In this document: piece by piece, positions 8,851 to 16,535 of the stretch
Position numbering within the stretch: the first letter of the stretch is position 1
How the letters are laid out: each line of letters opens with the position of its first letter
Assembly: GCA_002371675.1 (NCBI GenBank)
Contig: DFGE01000015.1
Coordinates: 87,702 to 151,701, forward strand
Length of the DNA: 64,000 nucleotides
Direction of reading: 5' to 3'
From: Clostridiales bacterium UBA3758
Lineage (GTDB): Bacteria; Bacillota; Clostridia; Oscillospirales; Oscillospiraceae
Translations under genes and position numbers: made by a program
Notes under the pieces: model-generated
Database searches by the model: none
What the model saw: the letters and a program-made list of their open reading frames with translations, nothing else
What the model was told of the DNA's origin: nothing

Positions 8851-9254
8851 AAAGCGGGTCTGTTGCAAAATAAGGATGAGTGCGTAAATGCGCACTGATA
8901 CTAACACCTAATAAAAACCTTTGAATCTTTCCGGCCAGAATTGTGCCATACTTTGTTGGCGGCCTTGACCATATATCTCCATTATGCTCTGCGGCCGCCG
9001 CCTCGTCTGGCGCAATTCTGTCTCGGAAATCTTTCTAAAGCTTTTTATCAGGTATTAGTATACTTCGTAGGGGCGGCGGCTCTGCCCCGCCCGGCGGCGC
9101 AACAGTAAACATAGAAAAATGTTCGGCGAATTCGCAGCTTGTACGAATTCGCCGAACATTTTTGCCATTCATATAATCTGATGCTGCCGGGAGGGCACAA
9201 GGCCCTCCCCTACGATGCAGCCAGAGTTTTCGCATTTTGCAACAGTCCCGCTTT
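8851..9254. repeat. Nested inverted-repeat element (MITE-like), no ORF
   Basis: This 404 bp segment is bounded by 21 bp terminal inverted repeats (8851-8871 and 9234-9254) that differ at one position. Inside them is a second inverted pair, CGTAGGGG (9066-9073) and CCCCTACG (9207-9214), and in the centre a perfect 20 bp hairpin (9115-9134 / 9144-9163, 9 nt loop). The right end overlaps the last two bases of the spoIIR stop codon; the left end begins 8 bp after the kinase stop. I see no coding frame and no clear target-site duplication. The central hairpin, with A and T runs at its ends, could terminate both convergent transcripts. Confidence 0.7.
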
Positions 9255-9849
9255 ATTGCGTGGTGCCATCCGTCCTCCCGAAGAGCTCGCCCCAGAGCTC
9301 GAGGATGCGAAAGCGCAGCTCGTAGCCCTCCTCCTCGCTCACCAGTGCGAAGTCCTCTGGCGCGAGCGCCTCGCGCAGCGTGTCCTCATCGGCGCGCAGG
9401 CAGAGCGTCGGGAACACGACGCACCACCAGTTGTGCCCGCGCCCCTCTCCGAGCACGACGCGCAGCGCCTTATATCGCCCGGCCGGCAGGACGAAGGAGC
9501 CGTAATCCCGGGTGGGGAAGCGCTCCGCAGTGAGCGTCACGGTCACGGCGCGGCCCTCCGCTGCCTCCTCGGCGGCGCGCTGCACCTCGGAGAGATGCCC
9601 GGAGAGGATCGCCTCGGCCTCCGCCGCACTCCCTGCGCCGCGCAGCAGAGGCTGCACCCGGGTGAGGACCGCGTCGCGCACACGCAGCTTCAGCGCCTGC
9701 TCCTCCGGCGCGTCCGATACCGCCAGCACATGCAGCCGCAGCAGACTCTGCGCGAGAGCCGCCTGTCGTCCCTCGGCCCAGACACCGCTCAGCAGCGCGA
9801 GGCAGAGCGCAAGCAGCGCAGCCTTTTCCCAGAGATACAGCTTTTGCAT
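9253..9849 (-). CDS. spoIIR: Stage II sporulation protein R
   Basis: Secreted signal made in the forespore that triggers SpoIIGA-dependent processing of pro-sigma-E in the mother cell. 198 aa. An N-terminal hydrophobic segment (KAALLALCLALLSGVWA) is followed by the family signatures LRLHVLAVSDAPEEQALKL and GRYKALRVVLGEGRGHNWWC near residue 150. I use the ATG at 9849; a TTG five codons upstream is also possible, and neither has a strong ribosome site. A sigma-F-like promoter lies just upstream. It is the clearest evidence in the window that the organism forms endospores. Confidence 0.93.
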   Translation of the reverse strand: MQKLYLWEKAALLALCLALLSGVWAEGRQAALAQSLLRLHVLAVSDAPEEQALKLRVRDAVLTRVQPLLRGAGSAAEAEAILSGHLSEVQRAAEEAAEGRAVTVTLTAERFPTRDYGSFVLPAGRYKALRVVLGEGRGHNWWCVVFPTLCLRADEDTLREALAPEDFALVSEEEGYELRFRILELWGELFGRTDGTTQ

Positions 9850-9880
9850 AAAAACACCGTCCAAACTCAGCTTTTACGCA

Positions 9881-9910
9881 GAGTATGGACGGTTTCCGGG
9901 CATTTTATAC
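9881..9910 (-). promoter_or_regulatory. Candidate sigma-F promoter of spoIIR
   Basis: On the minus strand, GTATA (9906-9910), a 15 bp spacer and GTCCATACT (9882-9890) fit the Bacillus sigma-F pattern (GYWTA, 15 bp, GGnnAnAHT) with one mismatch. The spacing to the ATG (about 30 nt) is right. Confidence 0.5.
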
Positions 9911-9917
9911 CGGCGTG

Positions 9918-10133
9918 TTACTCCTCGATCCGCGTGAAGCGGGGCGCGCGTCTGCCGTCTCGCTCGACGATCTCATTCCACATGCTCGCCGGCCGCACCC
10001 AAAGTCCGCGCTCCCCGTAGAGCGCGCGGTAGACCACCATTTCCTCCTCGGTCTCACTGTGGCGCGCCGTAAAGAGCACCTCGTATTCCTTTCCCTTGAA
10101 ATGCCGGTAGCGGCCGGGCTCTACCGTTCCCAT
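9918..10133 (-). CDS. DUF1653 protein
   Basis: Small cytoplasmic protein of 71 aa. It matches the DUF1653 family along its whole length: an N-terminal GRYRHFKGKEYEVL, then ETEEEMVVYRALYGE and WVRPASMWNEIV. The family is widespread and has no assigned function. The ATG at 10133 is fixed by a strong AAAGGAGG; an open frame upstream of it lacks a ribosome site. Confidence 0.88.
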   Translation of the reverse strand: MGTVEPGRYRHFKGKEYEVLFTARHSETEEEMVVYRALYGERGLWVRPASMWNEIVERDGRRAPRFTRIEE

Positions 10134-10170
10134 TGCCTTGCCTCCTTTGAAAAGAAATCCTTCTAAGCTT

Positions 10171-10199
10171 ATCATAGCGCTTCTCTCCCGCGCAGGCAA
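10171..10199 (-). promoter_or_regulatory. Promoter of the DUF1653 gene
   Basis: Minus strand TTGCCT (10194-10199), 17 bp, TATGAT (10171-10176). Confidence 0.65.
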
Positions 10200-10244
10200 T
10201 CATTTTCGGCAATTTTGTCTATTTTATGTATGGGGATAAAATGA

Positions 10245-10250
10245 TATAAT
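10245..10250 (+). promoter_or_regulatory. Extended -10 promoter of the degV-family gene
   Basis: Consensus TATAAT preceded by TGA (extended -10), about 36 bp ahead of the ATG. No good -35 is seen. Confidence 0.55.
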
Positions 10251-10286
10251 AAAGTATCATTTTATAAACTTGAAAAGGAACACGAT

Positions 10287-11174
10287 ATGAATACTTACCT
10301 GATCGCCACTTCTTCCACATCCGACCTGCCGCGCAGCTATCTGGACGCGCATCAGATCCCCTTCATTTCCTACACCTACACCGTCAACGGCGAGCTGCAG
10401 ACGGATGACTGCCGCGAGGAGAGCCGCGCCGCCGTCTACGCCGGGATGCGCCGCGGAGACGACCTCAAGACCTCGATGATCAACGAGTATGTCTACTATG
10501 ACTTCTTCAAGGAGCAGCTCGACACGGGCAAGGATGTGATCTTCCTCGATATGAGCCAGAAGATGTCCGTCTCCTATCAGAACGCGCTCAAGGCGGCCGA
10601 GATGGTGCGCCCCGAGTTTCCCGACAGAAAGCTCTATGTCATGGACACGCGCTGCATCTCCGGCGGCCTCGGCATGCTGGTGGATCTGATGGTGCGCAAA
10701 ATGGAAGCGGGAGAGAGCTATGATGAGGTCATCTCCTACGGGGAGAACATCAAGCTCAAGATCGCCCACCGCTTTACCGTGGACGACCTCAATTACCTCA
10801 AGCGCGGCGGCCGCGTCTCCAACGCCTCCGCCCTGGTGGGCTCGCTGCTGTCCATCAAGCCCGTGCTCTACGTTCCCAACGCCGGGACGCTCGATGTGGC
10901 GCAGAAGGTGCGCGGGCGCAAGGCCGCCCTCAACGCCATCCGCGACGGCGTGCTGAGCGACCTCGGCAAGCTTGAGAGCACCGCGGGCATGGAATTCCAC
11001 ATCCTGCAGGCGGACTGCGTCGCCGACGCCGAATACATCCGCGATGAGATCAAAAAGGCGTATCCCGACGTGGGCAGAATCACCATCACCGCCCTCGGCG
11101 TAGTCATCGGCGCGCACTGCGGCCCCGGCCTGCTCACGGTCTTCTATCTCTGCAACAGCCGCGAGGCCAGGTGA
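10287..11174 (+). CDS. DegV-family fatty-acid-binding protein
   Basis: Cytoplasmic DegV/EDD-fold protein, 295 aa. The family binds a long-chain fatty acid and includes FakB proteins that present it to the kinase FakA. Visible landmarks are the N-terminal ATSSTSDLP, the central RFTVDDLNYLKRGGRVS with LLSIKPVL, and a C-terminal GVVIGAHCGPGLL. Several paralogues are usual in Firmicutes, and sequence alone does not show which lipid this one carries. No fakA is nearby. AAAAGGAA precedes the ATG, and the gene appears to be a single-gene transcript. Confidence 0.92.
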   Translation: MNTYLIATSSTSDLPRSYLDAHQIPFISYTYTVNGELQTDDCREESRAAVYAGMRRGDDLKTSMINEYVYYDFFKEQLDTGKDVIFLDMSQKMSVSYQNALKAAEMVRPEFPDRKLYVMDTRCISGGLGMLVDLMVRKMEAGESYDEVISYGENIKLKIAHRFTVDDLNYLKRGGRVSNASALVGSLLSIKPVLYVPNAGTLDVAQKVRGRKAALNAIRDGVLSDLGKLESTAGMEFHILQADCVADAEYIRDEIKKAYPDVGRITITALGVVIGAHCGPGLLTVFYLCNSREAR

Positions 11175-11216
11175 GCCGACGGCAGACACCCCCCGGCATT
11201 TCCATACAGACAGTAA

Positions 11217-11252
11217 ATCGGGAGACCCCGGCATGTTCCGGGATCTCCCGAT
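11217..11252. terminator. Hairpin terminator, degV-family / metalloprotease gene
   Basis: Stem ATCGGGAG..CCCGG / CCGGG..CTCCCGAT followed by CTGTTTTG on the plus strand, between convergent genes. Confidence 0.75.
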
Positions 11253-11280
11253 CTGTTTTGTGTATCCTGCCTCGCGGCGT

Positions 11281-11823
11281 TCAGCGGGGAAGCTGCGCCA
11301 TAAGTGCGCCACCGTGCTCCTTCAGCCAACGGCGGCGGACGGCATAATCCGGCAGGACGCGAGCGACCTCCGCCCAGAAGCGCGCGGAGTGGTTGAGCTC
11401 GATGCGGTGGCAGAGCTCATGCACCACAACGTAGTCCAGCACCTCGGGCGGGGCGAGGAGCAGCAGACAGTTGAAATTGAGGTTGCCCTTGGACGAACAG
11501 CTGCCCCAGCGGCTGTGCTGGCTGCGGATGCTGACGCTGCCGTATCGCACGCCCACGAGCGGCGCATAGTATGCCACGCGCTCGAGGATCGCCGGGCGGG
11601 CGCGTTTTTTGAGCGCGGCGAGCGCCTCCTCCGTCATCGGCGGCACGTCCGGCAGCGCTTCACGGCGGCGCATTCGCTTTTCCACCCAGTCTCTGTGCGC
11701 CTCGACGAAGCGGCGGATGCTCGCCTGGCTCATGAGCAGCGGCGCGCGTACGAGCAGGCTCCCGTCCGGGCGGATCTCGAGGGAGACCGTTTTGCGCGCG
11801 CTGCGCTTCAGTTCATATTCCAT
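11281..11823 (-). CDS. YgjP-like (DUF45) zinc metallopeptidase
   Basis: Predicted zinc-dependent peptidase of the M48/YgjP-like type, 180 aa. The HELCH zinc motif is at residues 135-139, with a third candidate ligand His145 in IELNHSARFW. RWGSCSSKGNLNFN upstream of it is a family hallmark. Substrate unknown. It is last in a three-gene minus-strand operon; its ATG comes one base after the stop of the Smr gene, so it is almost certainly translationally coupled. Confidence 0.9.
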   Translation of the reverse strand: MEYELKRSARKTVSLEIRPDGSLLVRAPLLMSQASIRRFVEAHRDWVEKRMRRREALPDVPPMTEEALAALKKRARPAILERVAYYAPLVGVRYGSVSIRSQHSRWGSCSSKGNLNFNCLLLLAPPEVLDYVVVHELCHRIELNHSARFWAEVARVLPDYAVRRRWLKEHGGALMAQLPR

Positions 11824-11824
11824 C

Positions 11825-12067
11825 TTACAGCTCTTTCAGGATCAAATCGGTCTCCCCGGGGTTGAGCCCGAGCTCCACGCGCAGCACCTTGGGGTGGCTG
11901 CGGTAGTGGGCGCGCACCGCGTCGCGCAGCACGGTGCCCCCGTGATAGCCGTGGATGACCGTGAGGCGGTAGACCTCGCCCTTCGTGCGCCGCAGCACGG
12001 CGTCGATCGCGGCGATCGCCTGGGTGCGCGTCATTTGATGGACGTCAAGCTCCTCGAAGGCTCTCAA
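11825..12067 (-). CDS. Stand-alone Smr-domain protein
   Basis: 80 aa protein consisting of a single Smr domain, the fold found at the C-terminus of MutS2 and in some nucleases. The LDVHQMTRTQAIAAID start and the VIHGYHGGTVLRDAV core (usually HGxGxG) are visible. Standalone Smr proteins may be endonucleases or RNA-binding factors; the activity here is not known. The best start is a TTG at 12067 that overlaps the upstream stop (TTGA), with a weak ribosome site, so the exact N-terminus is uncertain. Confidence 0.78.
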   Translation of the reverse strand: MRAFEELDVHQMTRTQAIAAIDAVLRRTKGEVYRLTVIHGYHGGTVLRDAVRAHYRSHPKVLRVELGLNPGETDLILKEL

Positions 12068-12681
12068 CGGCGTTCAAAGCGCAGGCCGGAGAGCGTGTAG
12101 GCGAGGGCGGGATAGGCCGCGACCTCCTCCAGCGTGTCGTCGTTGCCGGACGCCTTCATGAGCGTCACGTGCAGATAACTGTACGGATCGTCGAGGATCG
12201 GGAAAAGAAAGGCGAGATTGTCCCCGTCCAGGAAGCGGACGCCGGCGTTTGCGCCGAACACGGCGGGAGCAAGATCGCTGTGCTTCGCGGCCAGCTGCCC
12301 CTGCAGCTCGCCGAAGTCCTCTCCGCGGTAATAGCTCGCATATTCGAGCTGCAGAGAGAAGCCCTCCTCATAGAGCACAGCCACGTGCGAATCCCCGGAT
12401 TCGGCGGGGAACTCGTCCTCCAGCACGGCGAAGGAGCCGGTCTCCTTGTCGTAGGGAACGCTGAGCTCCACGGTGGCGGCGTCCTGGAAGCCGGAGATAA
12501 AGCTGTAGCTCCCGACGGCAGGCGCCTTCGGCGCGTAGGGCTTTGCGGCGGGCGTCACGGCGGGTGCGGGCTTTTCGGCTGCGCCATCGCCCTTGTTCGC
12601 AAGCTTTTTGGTGAGCAGAGCGGCGGCAATAACGCCTGCGGCGGCAACGGCTGCCGGAGCAAGGATCTTCCAGTATAACAT
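12064..12681 (-). CDS. Single-pass membrane protein of unknown function
   Basis: 205 aa protein that I do not recognise. An N-terminal hydrophobic segment (KILAPAAVAAAGVIAAALL) is followed by an Ala/Pro/Lys-rich linker at residues 30-55, then a ~150-residue globular domain that would face outward if the helix is a signal anchor. No catalytic motif is visible. The ATG at 12681 has AGGAGG nine bases upstream. It is the first gene of an operon with an Smr protein and a metallopeptidase, overlapping the Smr start by 4 bp. Confidence 0.8.
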   Translation of the reverse strand: MLYWKILAPAAVAAAGVIAAALLTKKLANKGDGAAEKPAPAVTPAAKPYAPKAPAVGSYSFISGFQDAATVELSVPYDKETGSFAVLEDEFPAESGDSHVAVLYEEGFSLQLEYASYYRGEDFGELQGQLAAKHSDLAPAVFGANAGVRFLDGDNLAFLFPILDDPYSYLHVTLMKASGNDDTLEEVAAYPALAYTLSGLRFERR

Positions 12682-12795
12682 CAGAATCGTCCTCCTTTGT
12701 TGTCGCGTTTTGTGTTGTGCTGATTTTGTTATGCCATGTATTTCGCTTGCCGCGCCGGCGGTGAGGGAAATACGATGATAAGCGCCTCTGCTCTT

Positions 12796-12824
12796 ATTAT
12801 ACAGCGTCTGCGCGCACCGCACAA
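12796..12824 (-). promoter_or_regulatory. Promoter of the membrane protein/Smr/peptidase operon
   Basis: Minus strand TTGTGC (12819-12824), 17 bp, consensus TATAAT (12796-12801). Confidence 0.75.
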
Positions 12825-12877
12825 GAGCCTATCAGCGGAGAATCCGGCAAGTTTTTTCTCTTTTCAGGATAAAAAGC

Positions 12878-12906
12878 TTGCAAAAGCCCGCCGCAAAGGA
12901 TATACT
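12878..12906 (+). promoter_or_regulatory. Promoter of the S24/XRE operon
   Basis: TTGCAA (12878-12883), 17 bp, TATACT (12901-12906). The start point would fall just before the tandem-hairpin element, giving a ~250 nt leader that contains the whole element. Confidence 0.75.
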
Positions 12907-12918
12907 GGAAGCGGAGTA

Positions 12919-13123
12919 ATAATGATTATATGATGGCGAAAAGCGAAAAAGCTTTTCGCCGCGCAGCTTTGCTGCGCAGCAAAACAGCCTTGCTGTTTTG
13001 CCATATACGCATTGCAATGAGCATCGGGCGAATGATTGAAAGAATCATTCGCTGCCAAACCTGTCGTTTGGCAGCGAAATCAATCGAATTCTCGATTGAT
13101 TTCGCCATCCGATGATCATTATA
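12919..13123. repeat. Tandem-hairpin repeat element, copy 1
   Basis: 205 bp with imperfect inverted ends (ATAATGATTATATGATGGCGA on the left, its near-complement on the right) and six consecutive hairpins: 12936-12959, 12961-12977, 12980-13000, 13028-13052, 13051-13075 and 13074-13105. The last has a perfect 14 bp stem. No ORF. A shorter copy sharing the first three hairpins and the ends lies at 17408-17515. This copy lies wholly between the promoter and the start codon of the S24/XRE gene. Confidence 0.85.
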
Positions 13124-13166
13124 CGCGCATCGGCGCGAATCACAATACAAAAAGGAGGGCATCTCC

Positions 13167-13856
13167 ATGGATCTGGGCGAAGTGATCAGCCGCAGAAGGC
13201 GGGCGCTCGGGCTCAGTCAGGCGGATCTGGCCGACGGGCTCAACGCCAAAGGCGCATCCGTCTCCAATCAGGCGGTCAGCAAATGGGAGACCGGGGCAAC
13301 GCTGCCGAACGCCAGGCAGTTCCTGCAGCTGTGCGAGGTTTTGAAGATTGACGATATCCGCGGGGAATTCCTCGGTGAGGGCGACGGGCTGCTTGCCGGG
13401 CTTAACCGCGAGGGGCGCGTGAAGGCGCGCGAGTTCATTCAGCTCCTGCGCGACTCCGGGCGTTTTGCCCCCGTGAAGAGCGCGCCCGTGGTGCTGCGCT
13501 CACTGCCGCTCTATGCGCTGGCGGTCTCCGCCGGCACCGGCCAGTTCCTCGACGGGGAGGATTACGAGCTGGTCGAGGTGGATGAGAGCGTCCCCGGCGA
13601 GGCGAACTACGGCGTGCGCGTCGCGGGCGACAGTATGGAGCCGCTTTTCCACGACGGGGAGATCGTCTGGGTGCGCCAGCAGCGGGATCTCATGACCGGT
13701 CAGATCGGCATTTTCCTCTACGACGGCTGCGCCTATCTCAAGGAACTTGCCGCGGTGGACGGGCAGCTCGCGCTGCATTCGCTCAACCCCGCCTATCGGG
13801 ACATCCCGGTCTCGCCCGAGCTGCCGCTGCGCGTGCTGGGCAGAGTGCTGCATTGA
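13167..13856 (+). CDS. XRE/S24 (LexA/CI-type) transcriptional repressor
   Basis: 229 aa regulator. The N-terminal helix-turn-helix (residues 1-65) contains LGLSQADLAD and NQAVSKWETG. The C-terminal S24 peptidase domain has Ser156 (GDSMEP) and Lys192 (YLKEL) as the catalytic dyad and a candidate Ala122-Gly123 autocleavage site. That layout predicts self-cleavage on a RecA or other stress signal, as in CI and LexA. There are no phage genes nearby; instead a glucosidase gene follows after 18 bp. AAGGAGG precedes the ATG. The targets are unknown. Confidence 0.9.
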   Translation: MDLGEVISRRRRALGLSQADLADGLNAKGASVSNQAVSKWETGATLPNARQFLQLCEVLKIDDIRGEFLGEGDGLLAGLNREGRVKAREFIQLLRDSGRFAPVKSAPVVLRSLPLYALAVSAGTGQFLDGEDYELVEVDESVPGEANYGVRVAGDSMEPLFHDGEIVWVRQQRDLMTGQIGIFLYDGCAYLKELAAVDGQLALHSLNPAYRDIPVSPELPLRVLGRVLH

Positions 13857-13874
13857 CGGAAGAAGGGAAGAAGC

Positions 13875-15554
13875 ATGGCCAAGACCCAATGGTATAAGGA
13901 TATGGCCGTCTACCAGATATGGCCGCGCAGCTTCTGCGACGGCAATGGGGACGGCATAGGCGATCTGTGGGGCGTGCTGGGCAAGCTCGACTATATCAAG
14001 AGCCTGGGCGTGGACGCGATCTGGTTCTCGCCGCTCTATCCCTCGCCGAACGCCGATTTCGGCTACGATATTTCGGATTATAAGGACATCCACCCGGATT
14101 ACGGCACGCTGGAGCTCTTCCGCGAAGTGCTCGACGAGGCGCACAAGCGCGGCCTGCGGGTGTTCATGGATCTGGTTGTGAACCACAGCTCCGACGAGCA
14201 CCCCTGGTTCCAGGAGAGCCGCAAGGGCCCGGGCAACCCTTACTCGGATTATTACTACTGGCGGCCGGGCAGGACCGTGAACGGACGCCGCCTGCCTCCC
14301 AACAACTGGACGAGCATGTTCGAGGGCGACGCCTGGACCTATGATCCGGAGCGAGGGGAGTACTATCTCCATCTCTTCGCCAAAAAGCAGCCGGATCTCA
14401 ACATGGCCAACCCCAAGGTGCGCGAAGAAGTTAAGGACATCATGCGCTTCTGGCTCGATATGGGGGTGGATGGCTTCCGCGAGGACGTCATCACCTTCAC
14501 CGGCAAGACGCCCGAGCTGCCCAGCGCTTTTCCGAAGATCCCGATCGCCAACGGCATGAAGCACTTCGTGAACCGCCCGGAGGTGCACGGCTATCTGGCC
14601 GAGTTCAAGCGCGACGTGCTCGATCACTATGACTGCTTCACCGTGGGCGAGAGCCCGCTTACGACGCCGGAGGTCGCCCTGCGCTATGTGACCGAGGGCG
14701 AGAATCAGGTACTTGACGAGATGATCGCCTTCTCCCACATGGAGGCGGACTGCTTCATGACCGACATGATCCGCATGCCCTTCAATCTCCGGAAGATGAA
14801 GCGCGCTTTTTCGGACTGGCAGGAGAAGCTCGCCGGCAAGGCCTGGAACGCGCTCTATATCGAGAATCACGACCATCCGCGCATCATCAGCCGCTACGGC
14901 AGCGAGGAATACCGCGAGGAGAGCGGCAAGATGCTCGCCGCCATGTATATGCTCCAGCGCGGCACGCCCTTTATCTACCAGGGGCAGGAGCTCGGCATGA
15001 CGAACCTGCGCCTCGAGCGTGTGGAGGACTATGAGGACGTGATGACCGCCAACACCGTGCACATCGCCTCGAAGCTGATGCCGAAAAAGCAGGTTCTGCG
15101 CATGGTGCAGGAGGGCTGCCGCGACAGCGCCCGCAGCCCGATGCAGTGGTCGGCGGAGGAAAACGCGGGCTTCACCACCGGCAAGCCCTGGTTCTTCGTC
15201 AACGAGAATTACCGGCAGATCAACGCCGCCGACGAGGAGCGCGACCCGAACTCCGTGCTGCATTTCTATCGCAAGCTGCTCGCCTTCCGCAAGGCGCAGC
15301 CGGTAGTGCTGCGCGGGGAATATCGCGAGCTTATGAAGGACAGCCGCGAGCTCTATGTCTATGAGCGCAGCCTCGGGCAGCAGCGCCTGCTGGTCGTCTG
15401 CTCCTTCACTGCCAAGCTCGTCCGCTTCGAGGCGCCGGAGGGCTATGATCTGGCGGAGGGCAAGCTCGTGCTGAAAAACTATGAGCAGAATTACGTGATC
15501 GCCGGCGGCTTCACCACCCGCCCCTATGAACTGCGGGTCTACCTGTTCGGCTGA
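13875..15554 (+). CDS. GH13 alpha-glucosidase (oligo-1,6-glucosidase type)
   Basis: Cytoplasmic (no signal peptide) 559 aa glycoside hydrolase of the GH13 oligo-1,6-glucosidase/alpha-glucosidase branch, expected to release glucose from imported short alpha-glucosides. Family landmarks: VYQIWPRSFCDGNGDGIGD, nucleophile Asp204 in GFREDVI, acid/base Glu259 in VGESPL and the third carboxylate Asp333 in ENHDHPR. Two motifs differ from the commonest forms (GFRMDVI and NHDQPR), which may reflect another substrate; trehalose-6-phosphate and sucrose are possible. No sugar transporter is adjacent. It appears cotranscribed with the S24/XRE gene and ispE. Confidence 0.9.
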   Translation: MAKTQWYKDMAVYQIWPRSFCDGNGDGIGDLWGVLGKLDYIKSLGVDAIWFSPLYPSPNADFGYDISDYKDIHPDYGTLELFREVLDEAHKRGLRVFMDLVVNHSSDEHPWFQESRKGPGNPYSDYYYWRPGRTVNGRRLPPNNWTSMFEGDAWTYDPERGEYYLHLFAKKQPDLNMANPKVREEVKDIMRFWLDMGVDGFREDVITFTGKTPELPSAFPKIPIANGMKHFVNRPEVHGYLAEFKRDVLDHYDCFTVGESPLTTPEVALRYVTEGENQVLDEMIAFSHMEADCFMTDMIRMPFNLRKMKRAFSDWQEKLAGKAWNALYIENHDHPRIISRYGSEEYREESGKMLAAMYMLQRGTPFIYQGQELGMTNLRLERVEDYEDVMTANTVHIASKLMPKKQVLRMVQEGCRDSARSPMQWSAEENAGFTTGKPWFFVNENYRQINAADEERDPNSVLHFYRKLLAFRKAQPVVLRGEYRELMKDSRELYVYERSLGQQRLLVVCSFTAKLVRFEAPEGYDLAEGKLVLKNYEQNYVIAGGFTTRPYELRVYLFG

Positions 15555-15574
15555 AGCGAGCTGCGGAGGAAATC

Positions 15575-16441
15575 ATGCAGGAAGTAACGGAAAAAGCCTG
15601 GGCAAAACTGAATATTTCCCTGGACGTGACCGCGCGGCGGGACGACGGCTATCACGAGATGCTCATGGTCATGCAGACGGTCTCCCTCTGCGACACGCTG
15701 CGGATCCGCCCTGTGCCGGGAGAGGAGATCAGCGCCGGAAGCAATCTGCGCTTCATCCCTGGGGATGACCGCAACCTCGCCGTGCGCGCGGCGCGCCGCT
15801 TCCTCGGACAGATCGGCGTGCGGCAGGGTCTGCATATCGAGATCAAAAAACAGATTCCGGTCGGCGCGGGGATGGCCGGGGGCTCGGCGGATGCGGCGGC
15901 GGTGCTGCGCGCGCTCAACCGCGCCTTCGATGCGCCACTCTCAAAGGAGGAGCTGCTCGTCCTCGCGGCAGAGATAGGCTCGGACGTGCCCTTCTGCCTC
16001 GGCGGCGGGACAGCGCTCGCGCGCGGCCGCGGCGAAGTGCTCGAGGCGCTCCCGCCGCTGCCGGACTGCTGGTTCGCGCTCTGCAAGCCCTCTTTCTCCA
16101 TCTCCACGCCGGAGTTTTTCCGCAAGCTTGACAGCGAGCCCATCCGCGTCCGGCCGGACACCGCGGGCATCCTCGCCTCCCTGGAGGCGGGCGACCTGCG
16201 TGAGATCTGCCGTCGGATGTACAATGTATTTGAGGACGTGGAGGATCGGCGCCTGCGGGTCGTGCCGCAGATCAAGAGCGTCCTGCTCGACCACGGCGCG
16301 CTCGGCGCGATCATGACGGGTACGGGCTCGGCCGTCTTCGGCGTATATGAGAGCGAGGCGCAGGCCAGAGCCGCCGTCGACGCGCTGCGCGGCGAATACC
16401 GCTTCGCCTATACCGCGCGTCCTGTCCCCGCGCTGCTGTAA
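15575..16441 (+). CDS. ispE: 4-diphosphocytidyl-2-C-methyl-D-erythritol kinase
   Basis: GHMP-family kinase of the non-mevalonate isoprenoid pathway. It phosphorylates the 2-hydroxyl of CDP-methylerythritol. 288 aa, normal for the family. AWAKLNISLDV at the N-terminus, the ATP loop PVGAGMAGGSADAA at residues 95-108 and the C-terminal GTGSAVFGVY are diagnostic. GGAGGAAATC precedes the ATG, 20 bp after the glucosidase stop. A 19 bp perfect-stem terminator follows. Confidence 0.95.
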   Translation: MQEVTEKAWAKLNISLDVTARRDDGYHEMLMVMQTVSLCDTLRIRPVPGEEISAGSNLRFIPGDDRNLAVRAARRFLGQIGVRQGLHIEIKKQIPVGAGMAGGSADAAAVLRALNRAFDAPLSKEELLVLAAEIGSDVPFCLGGGTALARGRGEVLEALPPLPDCWFALCKPSFSISTPEFFRKLDSEPIRVRPDTAGILASLEAGDLREICRRMYNVFEDVEDRRLRVVPQIKSVLLDHGALGAIMTGTGSAVFGVYESEAQARAAVDALRGEYRFAYTARPVPALL

Positions 16442-16461
16442 GCGAATACAATCGAATACAA

Positions 16462-16505
16462 AACAGGGCGATCCCCGAAGCCTCGGCTTCGGGGATCGCC
16501 CTGTT
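16462..16505. terminator. Bidirectional terminator, ispE / rRNA methyltransferase
   Basis: A 19 bp perfect stem (16462-16480 / 16487-16505) with a 6 nt loop between convergent genes. Confidence 0.8.
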
Positions 16506-16535
16506 ATACCTAATATCCTGTTATACCCTGCGTGC

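Noticed and set aside
8851..9254. Insertion sequence
   Set aside because: Terminal inverted repeats exist, but there is no transposase frame and no clear target duplication; at most a non-autonomous element.
12919..13123. Possible CRISPR array
   Set aside because: The palindromic units differ from each other and there are no equal-length spacers or cas genes; they are abutting hairpins, not identical direct repeats.
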